From the NCBI RefSeq assembly GCF_042242105.1, contig NC_092029.1:8123885-8187884 (forward strand): a stretch of 64,000 nt of DNA, in the 5' to 3' direction. The DNA is from Pempheris klunzingeri (taxonomy: Eukaryota > Chordata > Actinopteri > Acropomatiformes > Pempheridae). The notes beneath the pieces were generated by a model that was not told the DNA's origin, made no database searches, and was given only the letters and a program-made list of their open reading frames with translations. Shown in pieces: positions 1 to 14,600 of this stretch (the stretch's first letter is position 1; the number at the start of each line of letters is the position of its first letter). The translations under genes were made by a program, and so were the position numbers.

Positions 1-3000
1 CCTTGTTAACAATAGCATAAGGCTGTTTTTTCCTGCCTTTGTAGGAAATCAGAGATAATGCCTAAAGCTGGATATACTGGAGAGCTGCACAGAGAAGTTT
101 CATTCTGCTGTGTCAAACACTGGGCTCAGTGCACTCTACCTTTTCTTTCCATTAGGAAACTGAAGGTAGCTCTTCTAAATATGTCATTCTAACTGTGAAT
201 GTGACTCTTTGCGGCAAAGACACAGGATTATGTACCTGTACATGATTATCAGTATTCGGCGTCACTTTTTTATTTGATGTGTGTACTTTTGTAATTTTAA
301 GACAAAATTGAAGCAATTGTTTCAATGTTAATAATCACAAGTTATACTTGAAATGTGCACTTGCCTAATAATGATGTGTACGTTTAGTAAGAAAAACTCT
401 GTCTTTGCATCAGGTCAAACTAAGAAATTATTGCTTCCAGCAGGGGGCAGTGCTGGACTGGTTACCATAACTTTCTTAATGTACGTCCACAGCACACTTC
501 TGTGTAAGTCTATTGCCTTCTATTGGCTTTATTGTAGGTTACATAATAGCAACACAACATTCTGTCATTGGCCACTGTTGACAGTTGTTCATACATGCAG
601 GGGGTACATTTGTTATTAAAGTAATACATCTCATATGGTAATAGAACAAAACTAAGCTCTACCAAACCCCACTAGACCTTTGTCACGCCCAGTCAGAGCT
701 TTGATCTTTTGTGGGTGAGGCTTTTCTGGTCTGATTCTTGTTAATTAGCGTAGATCAAAGTCCATTTCAAATACTGTCTTTCTGTGCTTTCTGAAACACA
801 GTTTCGAGCCTTTCAGCAGCCATCATGCAGAAGTGTAATTGGGTGAGAGTGAGTCACGTTCTGCATTGAGGTGCAGCTCAGCTAATAGCAATTATCAGAT
901 AGAGAAGTAATAAAAGTACAGGAATACATACTTTTTTTTTTAGCTAAACAGGATCCTATTTTTAACCATCCTCTCCACTACCCCTACTCTCATTCTCCCA
1001 CTGTCCTTTCCTCTCTATTACAGCACATTTGCAGAGCTGTATCTTTAGCTGCAGATGCCCTCACTATTTTTAGGGATAGCTAAAGCCCACAGGATGTCAG
1101 CTCTCTTTCAGGACAATCATGTTGATAGAAATCTCCTTTATCTCACAACATGTATTTTGGAGGGTTACTAATACTTGAAGGATGACATGATTTCACTGCT
1201 GTAGAGTGCAATATCCTCAGTAGTGATATGTAATATGATGCTTACTAAATCATTCAATTAAACAGTACACCTCATTTGATGGCTTGCTGCATACTCAACT
1301 AAGCCATTTCATTATTGAGTATTATACCTGTGTGAAGATTTAATCAAGGTGCATATACCACAGAAAAAAGCATGAACTCATATGCACTATGCCAAGGTTA
1401 ATCTAATATATTTAGCATTTTTTCACAGGTGCTCTAGAGCCATAGTTTCCCTGAGTAACTCAGAAGTATCTCTGAAGTATCAACACTTTTCCTATTTATG
1501 CATTGTCCTCCTCAAGTCTGTAGATTTTATGTTGATATATATTGAAAATATTAAACCAAACGTCTGTGTCAATTAGCATGTGTTGTTGACATCTTCAAAA
1601 CGTACCTGTAACTGAGCATCTCAGTCTCCCTCCATGATCTCTGATTAGTAATCCTCAGGTCTGGTCCAGAGCCCCAGAGGGCAGCATTCTTCCCAGCAGC
1701 CCAGGAATGTAAACTTTACTTTGGAGTCCAGCTACGGTCCAGCAAGAGGAATGCAGAGTGTGTGCTGTTAAAATGTCCTCTCTGAGATGGACTCTCTCTG
1801 AAAAGGAATATTTAGGGGGGAAAAAAGTCATAAATAAAGATGTGGTAGAGCTGGCACTGGTGGGAAGACGACTGGCACTAGAACAGAAAAACATGCTAGT
1901 GGGTAAGGGTTTTTTAGATTTAGAGGCTTCTGTGTATTCTGGTAAATATTGATGTTTTTCTGATGAGGAAGTAGCTCTCAGGTATGTGACAGGATGTTCC
2001 ACACTGAGGGCAAACCACTGCACTCACCTGCTGTTTCAAAGTTAAAATTCCAAGCTTGCACACCAAAGAAACCCTCAGTACACCTGTGCAGAACTGTTTA
2101 TTCCCTCTGCACTGACAAACAAACAAAAAATAACATCAAGTAAGTGCAGATACTGTGTCTTTTAAGTTGGATGGTGTCTCATATTTAAGCCTACAGTGGG
2201 TAACTTGCCAGAGGCTGGTGGTGGGAGCTACTGGTGCTTTAAAAACTTCAATAACCAGAAACCATCAGATGTGATATCAGTAAACAATGTGTTGCATATT
2301 CATATTTAGTGGCTCGTCTTTTCATACCAAAGGACACCAAAGGTTGTGACTGTTGGGTAACAGTCAACCCCTTTATAGTGTCCATACCATGCATCCCACA
2401 TCACATTTCCAAAAAGGACAAATTCATAGTGTTTTTATTAGTTGGACTAAGACCTTGTTCTGTTTTGCAGCCTCAATTCCATTAACAATAGATCAAATGA
2501 CAATGTGTCATATAATAGGGGTGGCTCATAGTAACGGACCTATGGAGAATTATTACTGCCGTTCCCCTCAGTTCTACTGAGCTTTTTAGCTTCCTCCTTT
2601 TCTTGTTTTGATTTTTCATCCATGCACTGTTGTGGTTCAGTCTCACCGCTCTCATCAACTTTGTTTCCAGCTGCAGCAGGCAGCTGTTTTCAGCAGTAAA
2701 CTCTCACAGTCCCACTGTACCCAACCTGTCCACCACCAAACAACTGACAGACAAAGTTAGCAACCAGCTGGTGAACAAAATGGAGTGTTTATCATCCAAA
2801 AGCCAGATATTAAGAGTTAGTGAGGAGCTAAGCAGAGCGGAAACGTGACTGTTGGACTTAAGTTCTTCAGGTGGCCAGAAACAAGACTTCAAATAAATGC
2901 TAATCATGCTCCGTTTCTGTTTGATGTGTAAATAAGACACAACAAGTAATAATTTCTCACTGTCAGTGAAAGTCTTCCTGCTTGTGACTCACCAGTGGAT

Positions 3001-5522
3001 GGCCCTTGGCCTTATTACCACTTGCAGTTTTTGTCACATAGATATGCTGCTTTTAGCTCTTGTTCCTGTCTCCTGTTCCAGTCTGCTGTTTCTCATGCTG
3101 TTACTGTAAATGTCTCCCATGAGTTCCACCTCCCTGCATCACAGTGATAACACTATATTTTCACAAGTCTGGGTGTTTTTCAGAGTGAAAAACTTTCCAC
3201 AGTCCTATCCTTCCTCCAATCTCTTCTACTCTGTTTACAGTCTCCTACAGTAGCTTGCTCTAATAACTACTTGTTCCTTGAGATTTAACTGCTGACCTTT
3301 AAGACTGAGAGCTGTCGGCTGTGAGCTGATGTCGGAGGGTGATTTGTGTCAACAATTTCCTAAACTCCTAATAACTCATCCTGCAGACATCTCTGATTAC
3401 AGCACAAATTGATTTATTCATGTGTAACAAAGACTAAAGTAAAAGAGGCATTCATCAACCTCCAATATTTTTCTGTCACGTCTTGTGTGTACGAGTTAAA
3501 TACCATCTTGGTTTGCTTACCTCAAATCATCTCCTATATGTGTAGGGGATTGTTTGTGTAGAGGAATGTAACCAGGAGAAAAAATGCAGGAAGACAAACT
3601 TTGGTGACCTTGTATAATGCAACAGACGTCATAACGTCCAGCCGCTTTGCCGTTGGTGGGAATGAAAAATGAAGGATGGATGTAGGGTTGGAGGTAATTG
3701 AGGAATGGATGTGTGTCTCCTAGGTGGCCATGTTGTTGCTCTGGAAGGATGTGGGCACTGGTCAGACCACACGCACATACACACAAACAGAGACACACAT
3801 ACACACTAGTAGCAAGGCCACACCGAGCTTCAGCTCTAGTTATTGTCATGCAGTGGTAAGAATTTAACTATGAGGCTTCACCATGGTGGAACCAAAGGAA
3901 TTAGAGTCTGGGTTAGTACACTGGTAGGTATTTGATTCTCGGTTTCCATAATGGTGGGTAATAAATTGTGGGTGTTTGTCATGGTGGGACTGGAGGAATT
4001 TGGCTCTGGGTTAGAGTTTCCTGCTGAACCACAGTTACACTTGGAGGATCTGGATGAAACAGGAAAAACATGTCAGCAGAGTAAGCCAGGGAGCATCCCA
4101 TCCAACCTACATTCTTTAGGTAATTAGGGAACCAAATCTACATGATTTTCTATGTTTGTTGTACTTCCATGGCGATAGCTATGTTCATTCCACAATATTA
4201 TTATTTAGACTGATAGCGGACTATAAAATATAATTGTAATGGAATAAGCACAGTAACTTGCAGAGCACCATGCAGAGAACCATGATGTTTCATGTTTTGA
4301 ATTAAACCCTAAAATTGAAAGAAAAATGAAAGAACAAAAAACTACTTTAAAGTCAAAGTCACTAATGCACCGATTAGTCCAGCTAATACATCAAACGGGG
4401 AATCAGTGCAAAGCTTTGCTTTTGTAGCCCCAGGAATCTTGGTTTTAATTCTTAAGCATTTGTCTACAGCTTCAATTGTTCATGAAAAATCATCTTTATT
4501 CGTTATTATGAACTTAACACTCGTAACTCAGCTGAACTTCTTCATTAGGACTGTGTGATTGTGGTTTGACCAGATTTGATTAACAGTGGTGGATAAGTGA
4601 AGAAATGACCCCACAACTGTCAACACATTTCAATTTACATGTTGCTGAATCCTGATTGGTGAACAGCTCAAGTGAATTCTGCCCACGTCGAACCAATCAA
4701 GAAATAAAGGACAAAAATTTACAGTATATTTGAGTGTCAAGTGCTTTTTGGTTATCAATTTTTGATTTAAATTTCGCTCTGGTGGCAGTAATATAATAAA
4801 GAGTGTTAACAGTGTTAGCATTGCAAACTTTCCTGAATAATGAATTCCTCCAAACTGAGGCATGATCATAGATTTTAAAGCTAAGTTTCATTTATTTGCA
4901 CAAAAGAAGATTCAAAGTTTAGATTTAAAACAATTATTACAATTAATGATTATTTTTCAGTTATTTATTCATTATTTATTTATTCATCATAAGGCATTCG
5001 ACTTACCAGACAACACCACAAGCAAGAATGCAAACCCATTATTTACAGGCCTGAGTCCTGAGTGAATTATACCTGTTAATCAGCTACATTGAGAGGCGTT
5101 TGACGTCAGAGGTGGACAAAGCTAACAGACCAAGAGGTGTGAAGAGTGTGTGCGGAGTGTGTTTGGGCAGGCAGGTGGGGCTGTCGAGGTCAAAGGTTAA
5201 AAGGGGCTGATGGGTGGGGCAGTGGTGGTGGTCGGGTCAGCAAACACAGCTTGCTGTCACAAACGCACCAAATATATGAATAGAGAGAGAGCGAGAGAAA
5301 GAGAGGAAGGATAAGTGTGTGAGAAACGGAAGGTAAGGCAGAGGGGTAGATGGAGAGCTCACGCGAGACGAGGAGTGAAGGAGGGAGGCCCTCGGTTTAC
5401 TCACAGTGTTGTGATATGTTCGTCATGTTTTCACACCGGGGGATTCTCAGACTGCTTGTTTCCATTTCGCTGTCTGGCATTTACGTACAACTGTCAAGAT
5501 GAGTTTAGTACAGCTGAAATGT
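1..5522. other. Intergenic, no gene seen (far 5' flank of ccn2)
   Basis: The open frames here are short, lack splice context and resemble no family. The stretch is mostly unique AT-leaning sequence with a diverged repeat copy near 2667-2913. A purine-rich, CpG-poor patch at about 5280-5360 leads into the following tract. Confidence 0.6.
2667..2913. repeat. Diverged interspersed repeat, family A copy 1
   Basis: Shares blocks in the same order with 13315-13560 and 18225-18405: GCAGCTGTTTTCAGCA, a CAACTAGCTGGTGAACA-like block, AGAGCCAGATATT, TGGCCAGAAAC and AACTCCAAATTAATGCTAAT. The block order shows common descent. No coding capacity is visible. Confidence 0.65.
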
Positions 5523-6541
5523 GAGACAAGGCAAGACGAGATGAGCTTAGATAGGACTGGAAAAAAGCTGGGAAAAAGAGATAACATGAACTTGAGATGA
5601 AAATGAGATGATATGCCTATGTAATGAGATGAGTTGAAATTGAAGATGAGACAAGATTAACTTAATTGATGAGATGAAATGAGACAATAATGGGGAGAAA
5701 GAAAGAAAACAAAATTAGATTACATTACACTCAATAATAAAAACCATAGAGATGAAATGACATAAGACAAGATGACAAACTTTATTAAGGAGATAAAATA
5801 AGCTGATATGATAATAAAAAAAAAAAAAAAGATGAGGTTGGATGAGATGATATGAAATCAGCTTTACGGATGAGATAAAATGACACGAGATGACATTTGA
5901 GGAGTATTAATAAGATGAAAAGAAACAAATGAGAGGAATTTACGAGGCAAGATGAGACGATGTTATACGAGATAAGAAGAGGTGTGATGAAACAAAAACA
6001 TTATCAATGAGGTGAGATTGATTTTAGTGATGAGATCAGATTAATTTTGTTGATGAGAAGAATGAAATTAGCTTGATGAGATGTACTACATCAATTAGGA
6101 GAGACCGAGATGTGAAGTGTCAAGATGAACTTGACTAATGAGACGAATAAAGAAATATTAACTTTGAAAAGATGAAATGATATAAGAAATGAGAGGAGAT
6201 CAAAAGAGGTTGGATGAGATGAATCTTAGCCATGTGAGGAAATGATATGAGACAAGTTGACCTTCACCAATGACAAGACAAAAGGCAAAGGCAATATGAG
6301 AAGAGATGGGAAATGGCAAAATGAGACAATAGATCTCATCTTACTATAATCAATAGAGATCAGATGAGTTAAATTAAACTAACTGATGAGATGATAACTT
6401 GTGACTTGTGAGATGAAACAGATTAAAGTTGACTTAGTGTCATTTACTAATAAGATTAAAACAGTGAGTTAACATGGATTTTACTGAGGAGGCGAGATGG
6501 GATATGACACAATGTGAGAAGAGATGAGATGAGAGAGACAG
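5523..6541 (+). repeat. About 1 kb degenerate GATGAGA-type purine-rich minisatellite
   Basis: The motif GATGAGAT / GAGATGA / AAGATGA recurs irregularly across about 1,000 bases, interrupted by TTAACTTAATT-like segments. The strand is strongly purine-biased. Unit length varies, so it is an old, decayed tandem array. No coding frame spans it. Confidence 0.8.
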
Positions 6542-7439
6542 TGCCGTTAGAGATTACATGAGATCATCATCATTACTAGTTTTTCAACAGGCTCTGACAA
6601 CAGGATTAATTGACACAGTTCTGTGAAACAGACTGTTCTTCTGATTTTCTCAGTGCCGTCTTGACCAAAGATGCACTAAACAGGCTCGTGTGAGACTTCA
6701 GCTACCTCCATCCCCATGTTTCTGTTCTGTGACTGGTTCAATCCGACCCTCAAAGCACAAATCTGCCACCACATCAAACGTTTTCTTTTTAGCTCTCAGT
6801 ATAGACTTTTGCTTCTTGCCTTAATTTATCCTGGGAATATTTGCCAAGCACACATACTCTCTTTCATCAACACCCTGCTTCACACGTACAAAGTTACACA
6901 CATTCACAGCTGGCAGCTGCCCAGTCCAACCACAGTCTTCTAGTGTTGGTCCACTGGGCAGCTCCACCAGACCAATTTGGATGTTAAGAAATTTTGCTCA
7001 AGGACATTTCTATGGTATTAACTGAAGGAGAAGAGAGCAGTTTGCATTCACTTCCCTGATCTTACATTTTTCTTGGCAAATCAGGGATCCAAAATCTCAA
7101 TCTTCTCATCAGCCCACTTGTCTAAACATAAGGCCTGCACGTATTGGAACTTGACCCTTTGTGCAATGAAAGACATTTAGAAGAAACAGTCCTCCATTCG
7201 GTGAAAGGATTTTGGAAAGCTTTGGCAGCAAATCAGCAAACAAAAACCTATGTTATATATTCTATGATCCAAGTTATTGTCCTTATGCAGTTTTTCATTG
7301 CAGCTTTAAAGCATAATGGCTTTTAAGTGACATTCTTCATCATCATATTATCAGTTTAATTATGATACATGTAAATTAGTTTATTGTAATGTTATTTCAG
7401 GTTTTGCTTCCCATAATTGAATTATGTGAATTAACAAAG
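6542..7439. other. Intergenic, nothing recognised
   Basis: Unique-looking AT-leaning sequence with only short chance open frames. I see no splice-flanked coding blocks, hairpins or repeats. Confidence 0.5.
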
Positions 7440-7802
7440 AGCCATGCTAGGCTCTGTGAAGCACAGCACTGACCTAAATGCTAACATCAGCATGTTAAGA
7501 TGCTTACCATGACAATGCTAACATGCTGATAATGAACAGATATGTTTAGCGTGTAACTGTCTTTGTTTAGCGTGTTAGTGTGCATGCATTTGGTCATAAA
7601 CCAAAGCACTGGACAAATTCAGATTTTTGACCTGATACTGGCATTGAGTGAAATGTTAAGGGATCACCCAAGTTATTATGATTCATCCTTGGGGGGACAT
7701 AAGATTAATGGCAATTAATAGTTGTTGAGATATTTCAGTTTGGACCAATGAGGTGGACCAACTGACTGCCACCCCAAAAGCCATGCTGCTAGGATGACTA
7801 CA
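7440..7802. mobile_element. Percomorph-type interspersed repeat (CTAACATCAGCATG family)
   Basis: Contains GCTAACATCAGCATGTTA, its reverse-like partner CAATGCTAACATGCTGAT, TTTAGCGTGTTAGTGTGCATGC, and the tail GAGATATTTCAGTTTGGACC with ACCAACTGACTG and CCATGCTGCTAG. I know these as a short non-autonomous element that is abundant in spiny-rayed fishes. The boundaries are approximate. Confidence 0.7.
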
Positions 7803-8301
7803 AACAGATGAACTATGTAACAGCTCAACTCAAATAGGTGGCACATTGTCTTTCAGCAGAACTGAAATTATATAATTACAGAATCGAGTGCCAGACAGCA
7901 TGGATGGTCATCCTCAATGAGTCAACTATAGCTCACTGTTCCAACCAAACGGCTCAGTGCTCACCTCTTCATAAGAGCCCTCCCTTCATGCGGCAACATG
8001 TTGCTCTGCTCAGACCAGTCTGAACTGCCCTTACTAGGACGCGGCCGCTCCAGCATCAAACGATATTTTTAATCAAGTGGTCAAAAGCTATTGCACAAAC
8101 ATTCTAAAGTAGCTTAGGTCAACAGTGTCCCAGAGCCTGTTCTGTTAGCTGGAATGCTCCTGTACGCTGCGAACAGGCTCCTCTTTGTGCTTCAGTCCAG
8201 CAGCCTCACGCCACACCGCACCGCTCTGGAATCCTGTTTGTTTTCTTTCAAATTTCTCAACCTAGTTCAGTCTAATGTGGAAGTGCAGTGTACTGTGTGT
8301 G

Positions 8302-8346
<45 letters not shown>

Positions 8347-11310
8347 ATACTGTGTTTTAAGGTGTGCACTAAGTGTGCATCTGTGTTTGTACCCATGCAG
8401 CAACAGTATGGCTCATTGAGCATGTGCTCATTTTAAGCCAGTGCCAAAGTTCACAAGCTTTAAAGTGGAACATACTGGAGGGTTAAAAAATTATAAACTT
8501 TGAGCCTGTGTAAATCCATCCAGCCCCAGTGTAGGCTGTTAATGTGAGGAGTAACAGATAGATGCCTATTGGATCAAACTCTGCTTTCTGTGGCCAACAG
8601 GCCTGGTTTTTATTTCATATGCGATGCAATCAGTGTAGGATTTTCTCAAGAGTCTGCTGTGGTATTTAAATGTGTTTGTCTGATTGAAATACCAGGATTA
8701 CCAGAGACTGCATGTTCCTCTGCAGTCTGACAAGACAAAACCTTGAACTTGAATCTGTTGTTCTGCATTTCTAGACTCCCTCCACATTCACTTCTAGTGA
8801 ATCCACTTATCTAACCAGTAATCTGCAATTATCCACAATACAGAGGGCTTGTTAACGCCCTACGTGCTGACTGGACAAACACCTCATACTCCTCTCATAC
8901 TTTTAGCCCCCCCCCCCTTTCTCCTCATTTCTAATGTTGGCTGAGCAAACCAGAGGAATTCATTATCCCTAAAACTTTTTGCAAAACACAGTGAGCCAAC
9001 AAGGGCAAGGCTATTCTTCTTTTCTGACCTTCCAGACAATGAAACCATGGCATACAATCAGCCCATTATTACTGCTACTGATGACCACGTTTTTTTTCCA
9101 TGTGAACTGTAACTGTGCACTCTCAACAGCCTGGTTCTCTCTGTTGTCTTGAAAATGAATTTAATTTGTGGAAAGATGACTTTTGCACAGGATTTGTGTT
9201 ATGGCAAAATGACTAAATGGTGTGAAAATATTGCAGTAATTGAAGTGGTCACTTCAATTTCATTTAGACTAACATTATATGTGGAAATAGCCTGGTTTCC
9301 CATGCATTTATCAGCTATCTAATGCTTTGCATGACTGTAGGGAGATGGAGGCTGTCCAATTCTAATCTTCTGCTCTATCCACCTGCTAACCCTGGGGCAT
9401 GTCATCAGTAAACATTATATCGGCTTCAGTTTTTATGCAGATGATGCACAACTGTATGTCCAAAGATACAAGGTTTTTGGACTGTGAGAAAAAGATGAAA
9501 AGAGTTGTATTTAAATGTCTAGTCGATACTGTGTTGAATGTGAAACATTTTAGTATAAACAGCACATCATATCCTCTAATAAAAGTTCAGAAAATGGAAG
9601 TGGTGGATGATCTGATGCATTCTGAGCACCCCAATTGTTCATGATGATGTTATCTAACAGTGTATTTCTGAGCATCTATCTTTCGCCTGTCACTGAAACA
9701 TTTCTCACTGTGATGTGTTTGACTTCATTTAAAACCTTTTACTGGTCCATTTCCAGTAACCTGAGGAAATGCCTTTTCTGGGCTGTCCCACTAAATGCCA
9801 CATATAGGCGGCCCCTTCTAATAGTGCAGTGTAGGCTGCTCTGAAAAGCCCCTCCAAAATACTCTGCAGGGCGGTGTGTCCTGAATGTCCTGCACCTGCA
9901 TAAACACAGCGAGCCAAAAGAGCTGCCTGCCGCCCTGCCAGGCACGCTAAACCACATGTCCAAAAGGCAAGAGAATAACATACCTGGGAACATTTACCGT
10001 GAGAAGCAAAGGTAAAGCAGAATACAGTTAACCACAAAAGTTTGCATTCAGAAGGTGCAACCTTCTGTTTATACATGCTTAATGAAAGTCAGAGTGAAAA
10101 ATAAGGTTTAAGTTTTGCAAGTACAGACAAAAGCATACGTGGAAACAAAATACAGAACACTATGGTATGTGTGACATAAGACAAAGTTCTATCTTTTCTA
10201 TCAGACACAGCGACAGACAAAAAGAGAAACCAGATGGGTGGAGAAGAAGGAAAGTCAAAACTGAAATCAGACTGGGTGAGAAAAACTATTTGGAAACTTT
10301 AGGGATAATTAAGTAAAATGAGGTGTATAAAAGGTAAAGGGAAAAATGTGTTAGGACCAGAGAGAGTGAGAAATGGGCCTCCAAGACAGGCTGCGTATTG
10401 ACATGCTGTGACAGAACACCTACCTGTCAGATGTGCCCCATAAAGGCTCTCCGCAGTGGGACAAGGCTTCATATTCACACAGCGTCACACGACACCTTGT
10501 AGTTACACAACTCTCGCACCCCTCAATCATTGTACTGTAAGTGAGACCTCACAAGGGGCCCTGGCCATACATTCTGTGCTACTTTATAGCACAGGGGGCT
10601 CGGTTTTAACTAGCAGGGCCTTCATATTTGATCCTGGAGGAGTCTAAACTGTAAAAATGTCTTGAAGAGGTGATTTAATCCAGCTTTTAAATGTGCTCAG
10701 GTTAGAAATATGAGGCGTGAGTGATAGCCATCTGGGTTACATACCAGAGGTTTCTTATGAGAAGATATCAGTGATCGCAGAAGAATTTAATGCTATTATT
10801 CAGTCTAGCAATGAAAAATCTCTAACTGTACATTCTGGTTAAAAGTAACTCTTACATAGTCACATCTACAACATGCATTACATGAGTTGTCAAAAAATCT
10901 GAGTTTGCTGCCACTGATTTGACAGATAGTGATGTTTCCTTCCTCCGTCACTGCCTCCTCCTCCTCTGCTGGCGATGGATTTATACACTGAGCAAGACAG
11001 GATACAGCTGGAAAAATACCAGAGAATTCACAGTTGATGATGCAGGAGGCATATTTGGGATGACATATATGGATGATGATACTTTTAACTGGATTAAGAT
11101 TTGCAAATCTAACAAACTAATAATCCTTAAAGCAGACATTTTGGCGCGTGATCAAGGCTGCTGTCATTTCCTCAACCAGAGATGTACTGAAGGGTAAACT
11201 GAGCTCTAGGTGAACTCTGTTTATACATAAAAGTGTATGTTGCACACTTCATGTGAAAGTTTATGAGGACCTATATGAAGTAAATTTGCAGAAGCTTAAA
11301 TGATTCAGCT
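7803..11310. other. Intergenic with a TG microsatellite, no gene seen
   Basis: Holds a (TG)n tract at about 8294-8346, a ten-base C run near 8908, and otherwise unique-looking sequence. The open frames are short and unconvincing. Confidence 0.5.
8294..8346. repeat. (TG)n microsatellite
   Basis: Nearly pure GT dinucleotides over about 50 bases with two early interruptions (GCGTGTATG). It could be length-variable between individuals. Confidence 0.95.
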
Positions 11311-11603
11311 CTTTTCTTGCTGAGACTTAGACGAACACACTCGTGCAGACGTATTTTACTGTTCAATATGAAGCAGGAACCAGGCGATGGTTAGCGTAGA
11401 TTAGCTTAGCTTGGCACAAGGACTGTAAAGAGGAAAGAACGGCAAGCTGCGGTTTTACAGGAAGTTATGTGTTGGACTATTTCTTGGCCGGACGCAGTGT
11501 CTTGCTAGGCTAAGCTAACGTCACCTGGCTGTAGCTTCATATTTGGCATATGAGAGTAGTAGTTCTCACTCTTGGCAAATAAATGTGTTTCCAAAAATAT
11601 CAT
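11311..11603. mobile_element. TTAGCTTAGC-family MITE-like element, rearranged copy
   Basis: Begins with TTTCTTGCTGAGACTTAGA, contains GATTAGCTTAGCTTGGCAC, then GGTTTTACAGGAAGTTATGT and GGACTATTTCTTGGCCGGAC, then AGGCTAAGCTAACG. It ends with TTCTCACTCTTGGCAAATAAA, a diverged inverted counterpart of the left end. These blocks are typical of a very common percomorph non-autonomous element; related copies lie at 15046-15200 and 28131-28556. Confidence 0.75.
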
Positions 11604-14600
11604 ACTTGTGTATTTTGTGTAAGTTATATAAATGTACGATTTTTAAAGGAAAGAAGTTGAAATGCTTTTGTTGAGGAAACAATTAAGCATGCTTAGATTG
11701 GCTGTTGTCCTCAATCCAGGAACTTCCAAATGGAAGCCGTAGTTTACTCACCACTAATTTACCACTGTAGTATTTAAAAACGTCTGTGTTTGTACCCTGA
11801 TTCATTCCTGCTGAGAGTGGAAAACATATTTCTTGCCATCTGTGCTGAGGTTGGGGAAATATGTGAAACCTGGGTTGTCTGCTGTCTGTTTGACAGCTAG
11901 CTGAGCGATGACTCCTTCCTGCGTCATCACTTCCTCCTCACTTTGCTGAGGAATCCACCCTCCACTGTTTCAGCTGGGGAATATTCCATGTTGTTGCAAA
12001 GAGGATGATGGGAGCATAATATTTTCCGCTGTCAGTTTGGAGTGGGCAGGTATGCTGCAAGGTAAAGAACACTGTGTCAGAGTAGGACGTCCTGGATGTT
12101 TTACTTTATTATGAGGGGATGTTGAGATATCACACTGTCCTCTCTTAGTTTGTGCATTAATGCGGGAGGTGAACTTATTCTTACCTATTTTCTAACCTGC
12201 ATTTTCTTCAACAAAACTTTAGTATGGTGTCCTTTTTACTAGATCAATGAATTTATAAAAGAAATGCTTTGGTCTCTTGGTTATCGTTACCTCCAGAAAA
12301 AGCAGCAGCCATTCTACTTTTGAGAAACTGTGATGCTGAGGTAGCTACTTTTAGCAAAGGAGAGAGAAAACAGTGAGTTACAACAGGCCACCTGTGACCT
12401 TCCAGCTAACAGACACATAGACGAGCACAGAGGGGTCAGATTCCCACCAGACAGACAGACAAACAGACAGACAGACACGGAGCGAGGGTGTAGGCTGTAG
12501 ACTGACCTTGCAGCTCGCAGACAGATGGGGAGAGGCCTTTCGTTCCAGACACACAGACAGACAGGGAGGGGTCCCGTTAGCCACTGTGCAGAAACTGCAT
12601 ATCTGGAAACAATTAGAGCAGATGGGAACCCTGGCCAGGCTGTTTCTATAAGGCACAGCGCAATTCTATCAAGAGTTTATTGGGAACAGTTTGTTCTCCT
12701 AATTTGTTCACCAAAATCAGTGGTCACAAAAGTACAGTTCATTATTCCATCAACAACTCATGAAATAGCAGCTAACAATATTATTTTTCAGTCCTTTATT
12801 TAGTTAAGAACACACTTGCGTTTGCATTGACAGCCTAGCAAAAGGGGAAAGCCCTCGAAGAGTAATATTTTCACAGCCGTTTATCCTCCTCGCACTAATC
12901 GTTCACCTTATGTTCATTTCGATTAGTCATCTGAAAACGGCCTTCCTTTTGCAGCGTTCAGCACTCAGCTCCATCAGGGGACAAATCTATTGTTGACTTT
13001 GCATGTTCTTTCTGTCCAGATACCAAACGGATGCTGGTTTTCGTCATCGGTGCCAAGGGGTCAGACTGGGTTTTCATCGGTAAAGCCAGAACTCCTGCGG
13101 TGATGAAAGGGACTCATTGCACACTTCCCGTTTACATTGTTTCTTTTAGAAGGGTTTATTCTTTACATCGGTGTTAATGCCAGTACAAGAAGCTGAATCT
13201 GTGGCCTGGTTTTATGTTCTAAACAGACACAAAATGTTAGTGTGTAGACAGTCTTTTAACCCTTTTTGATTGTCCATTATTGTGATAACATGACCATGAT
13301 GATATCAATTTTTTTCAGCTGTAACAAGTAGCTGTTTTCAGCAAAAAAAAAACAACACCTGCTCAGCACCAAATGACAGGTGGACACAGTGAGCAACTAG
13401 CTAGTGAACACTGAGTAGCTTTTAGCAGCTAAAGAGCCGGATATTTCAGGAGGTGACCAAAATAGAGGTAAAAGGAGTGTGAGTCTTGGAGACATTCATC
13501 AGATCACAGGTTGCCAGAAACATGTCTCCAAATTACTGCTAATGTCGCTGCATACTGTTTGCCATCAGATTTGCCAAATCAACTTAATTTCACATATATC
13601 ACATATAATCATGTCATGTGATTCAAGCTATATAGGTCTAAAGTCTAAAGGCTATATAGGTACAAAGTCTACAATTTTGAGGCCTTTTCCCCTCAGAATC
13701 AATAACATTCTGTTAGAGGGGATGGATATGTTCGTATAAGAGGTAAATAAGCAGCTAAAACTCGGTAAATGGCTTGTAAATAATTGGTCCATTTGATTGA
13801 AGTACAGTAAATTGGGATTTGCATTACTGGCAGGCAGCTGCAGAAACCAGCTTAACAAGCTCTATGGCAGGAACACTCTGTTTCTGACAGTAAACAAACA
13901 AAGCATTAATGCAGCCATTAAGATTATATGAAACTGTATGAGAGCACAGTTCTCCTGCTGACAACCAGTAAATAACCATCCAGTAAAACAGACAGTAAAC
14001 ACACAATTTCAAGACCAGTTTGACATCTCAGGCAACCTCAGTATGTGAGAAAAAAACACACATGAATTTAAATGAAAGCCTTTAAAAGTCTAATGATAGA
14101 AAAACAGTCTGAGTTTATTTGATGTTGAGGAATGTTAAGGTGAAGTCTTGACCTGGATCGCTGCACATCACGGCCCGAAACACCTGTCTGGGAAGCAGAA
14201 ACCCACAAAGCAAAATGTCATTTTTTTTCTCTGCTTGAAGTAACATTTACCTTGGCAGTGAATGAGACAAAGCAGCAGCGTGTGATTAAAGCCGATGTTT
14301 TTATTCAAGGCTTTTACAGGAAGCTAATTAGCTAAGGTATGCAGTCGTGTGCCAAGCTAATAGGGGGAAGCTGACATTCCTGCAGGGAAGTGGTGGCCTC
14401 AGAAAGCTACAGAATATGTATTTACATTCAAGGCCTACTCTGCTTGAACCACAAGACTTTCGATTCAGTTCACAACATGGATTTTTTTTTTCAAATTCAA
14501 ATATTGAAACAAGTTAGGATGTGGTCTTGCTGAGTGAACCACAAGGTGAGTCAATTTGGGAAGACTGGATACAGCGGAGGTTATTTGTTCTTCTGTTGTA

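Noticed and set aside
1655-2023. A 122-codon Ser-rich minus-strand frame
   Set aside because: No splice context, overlapping frames on the opposite strand, no family resemblance.
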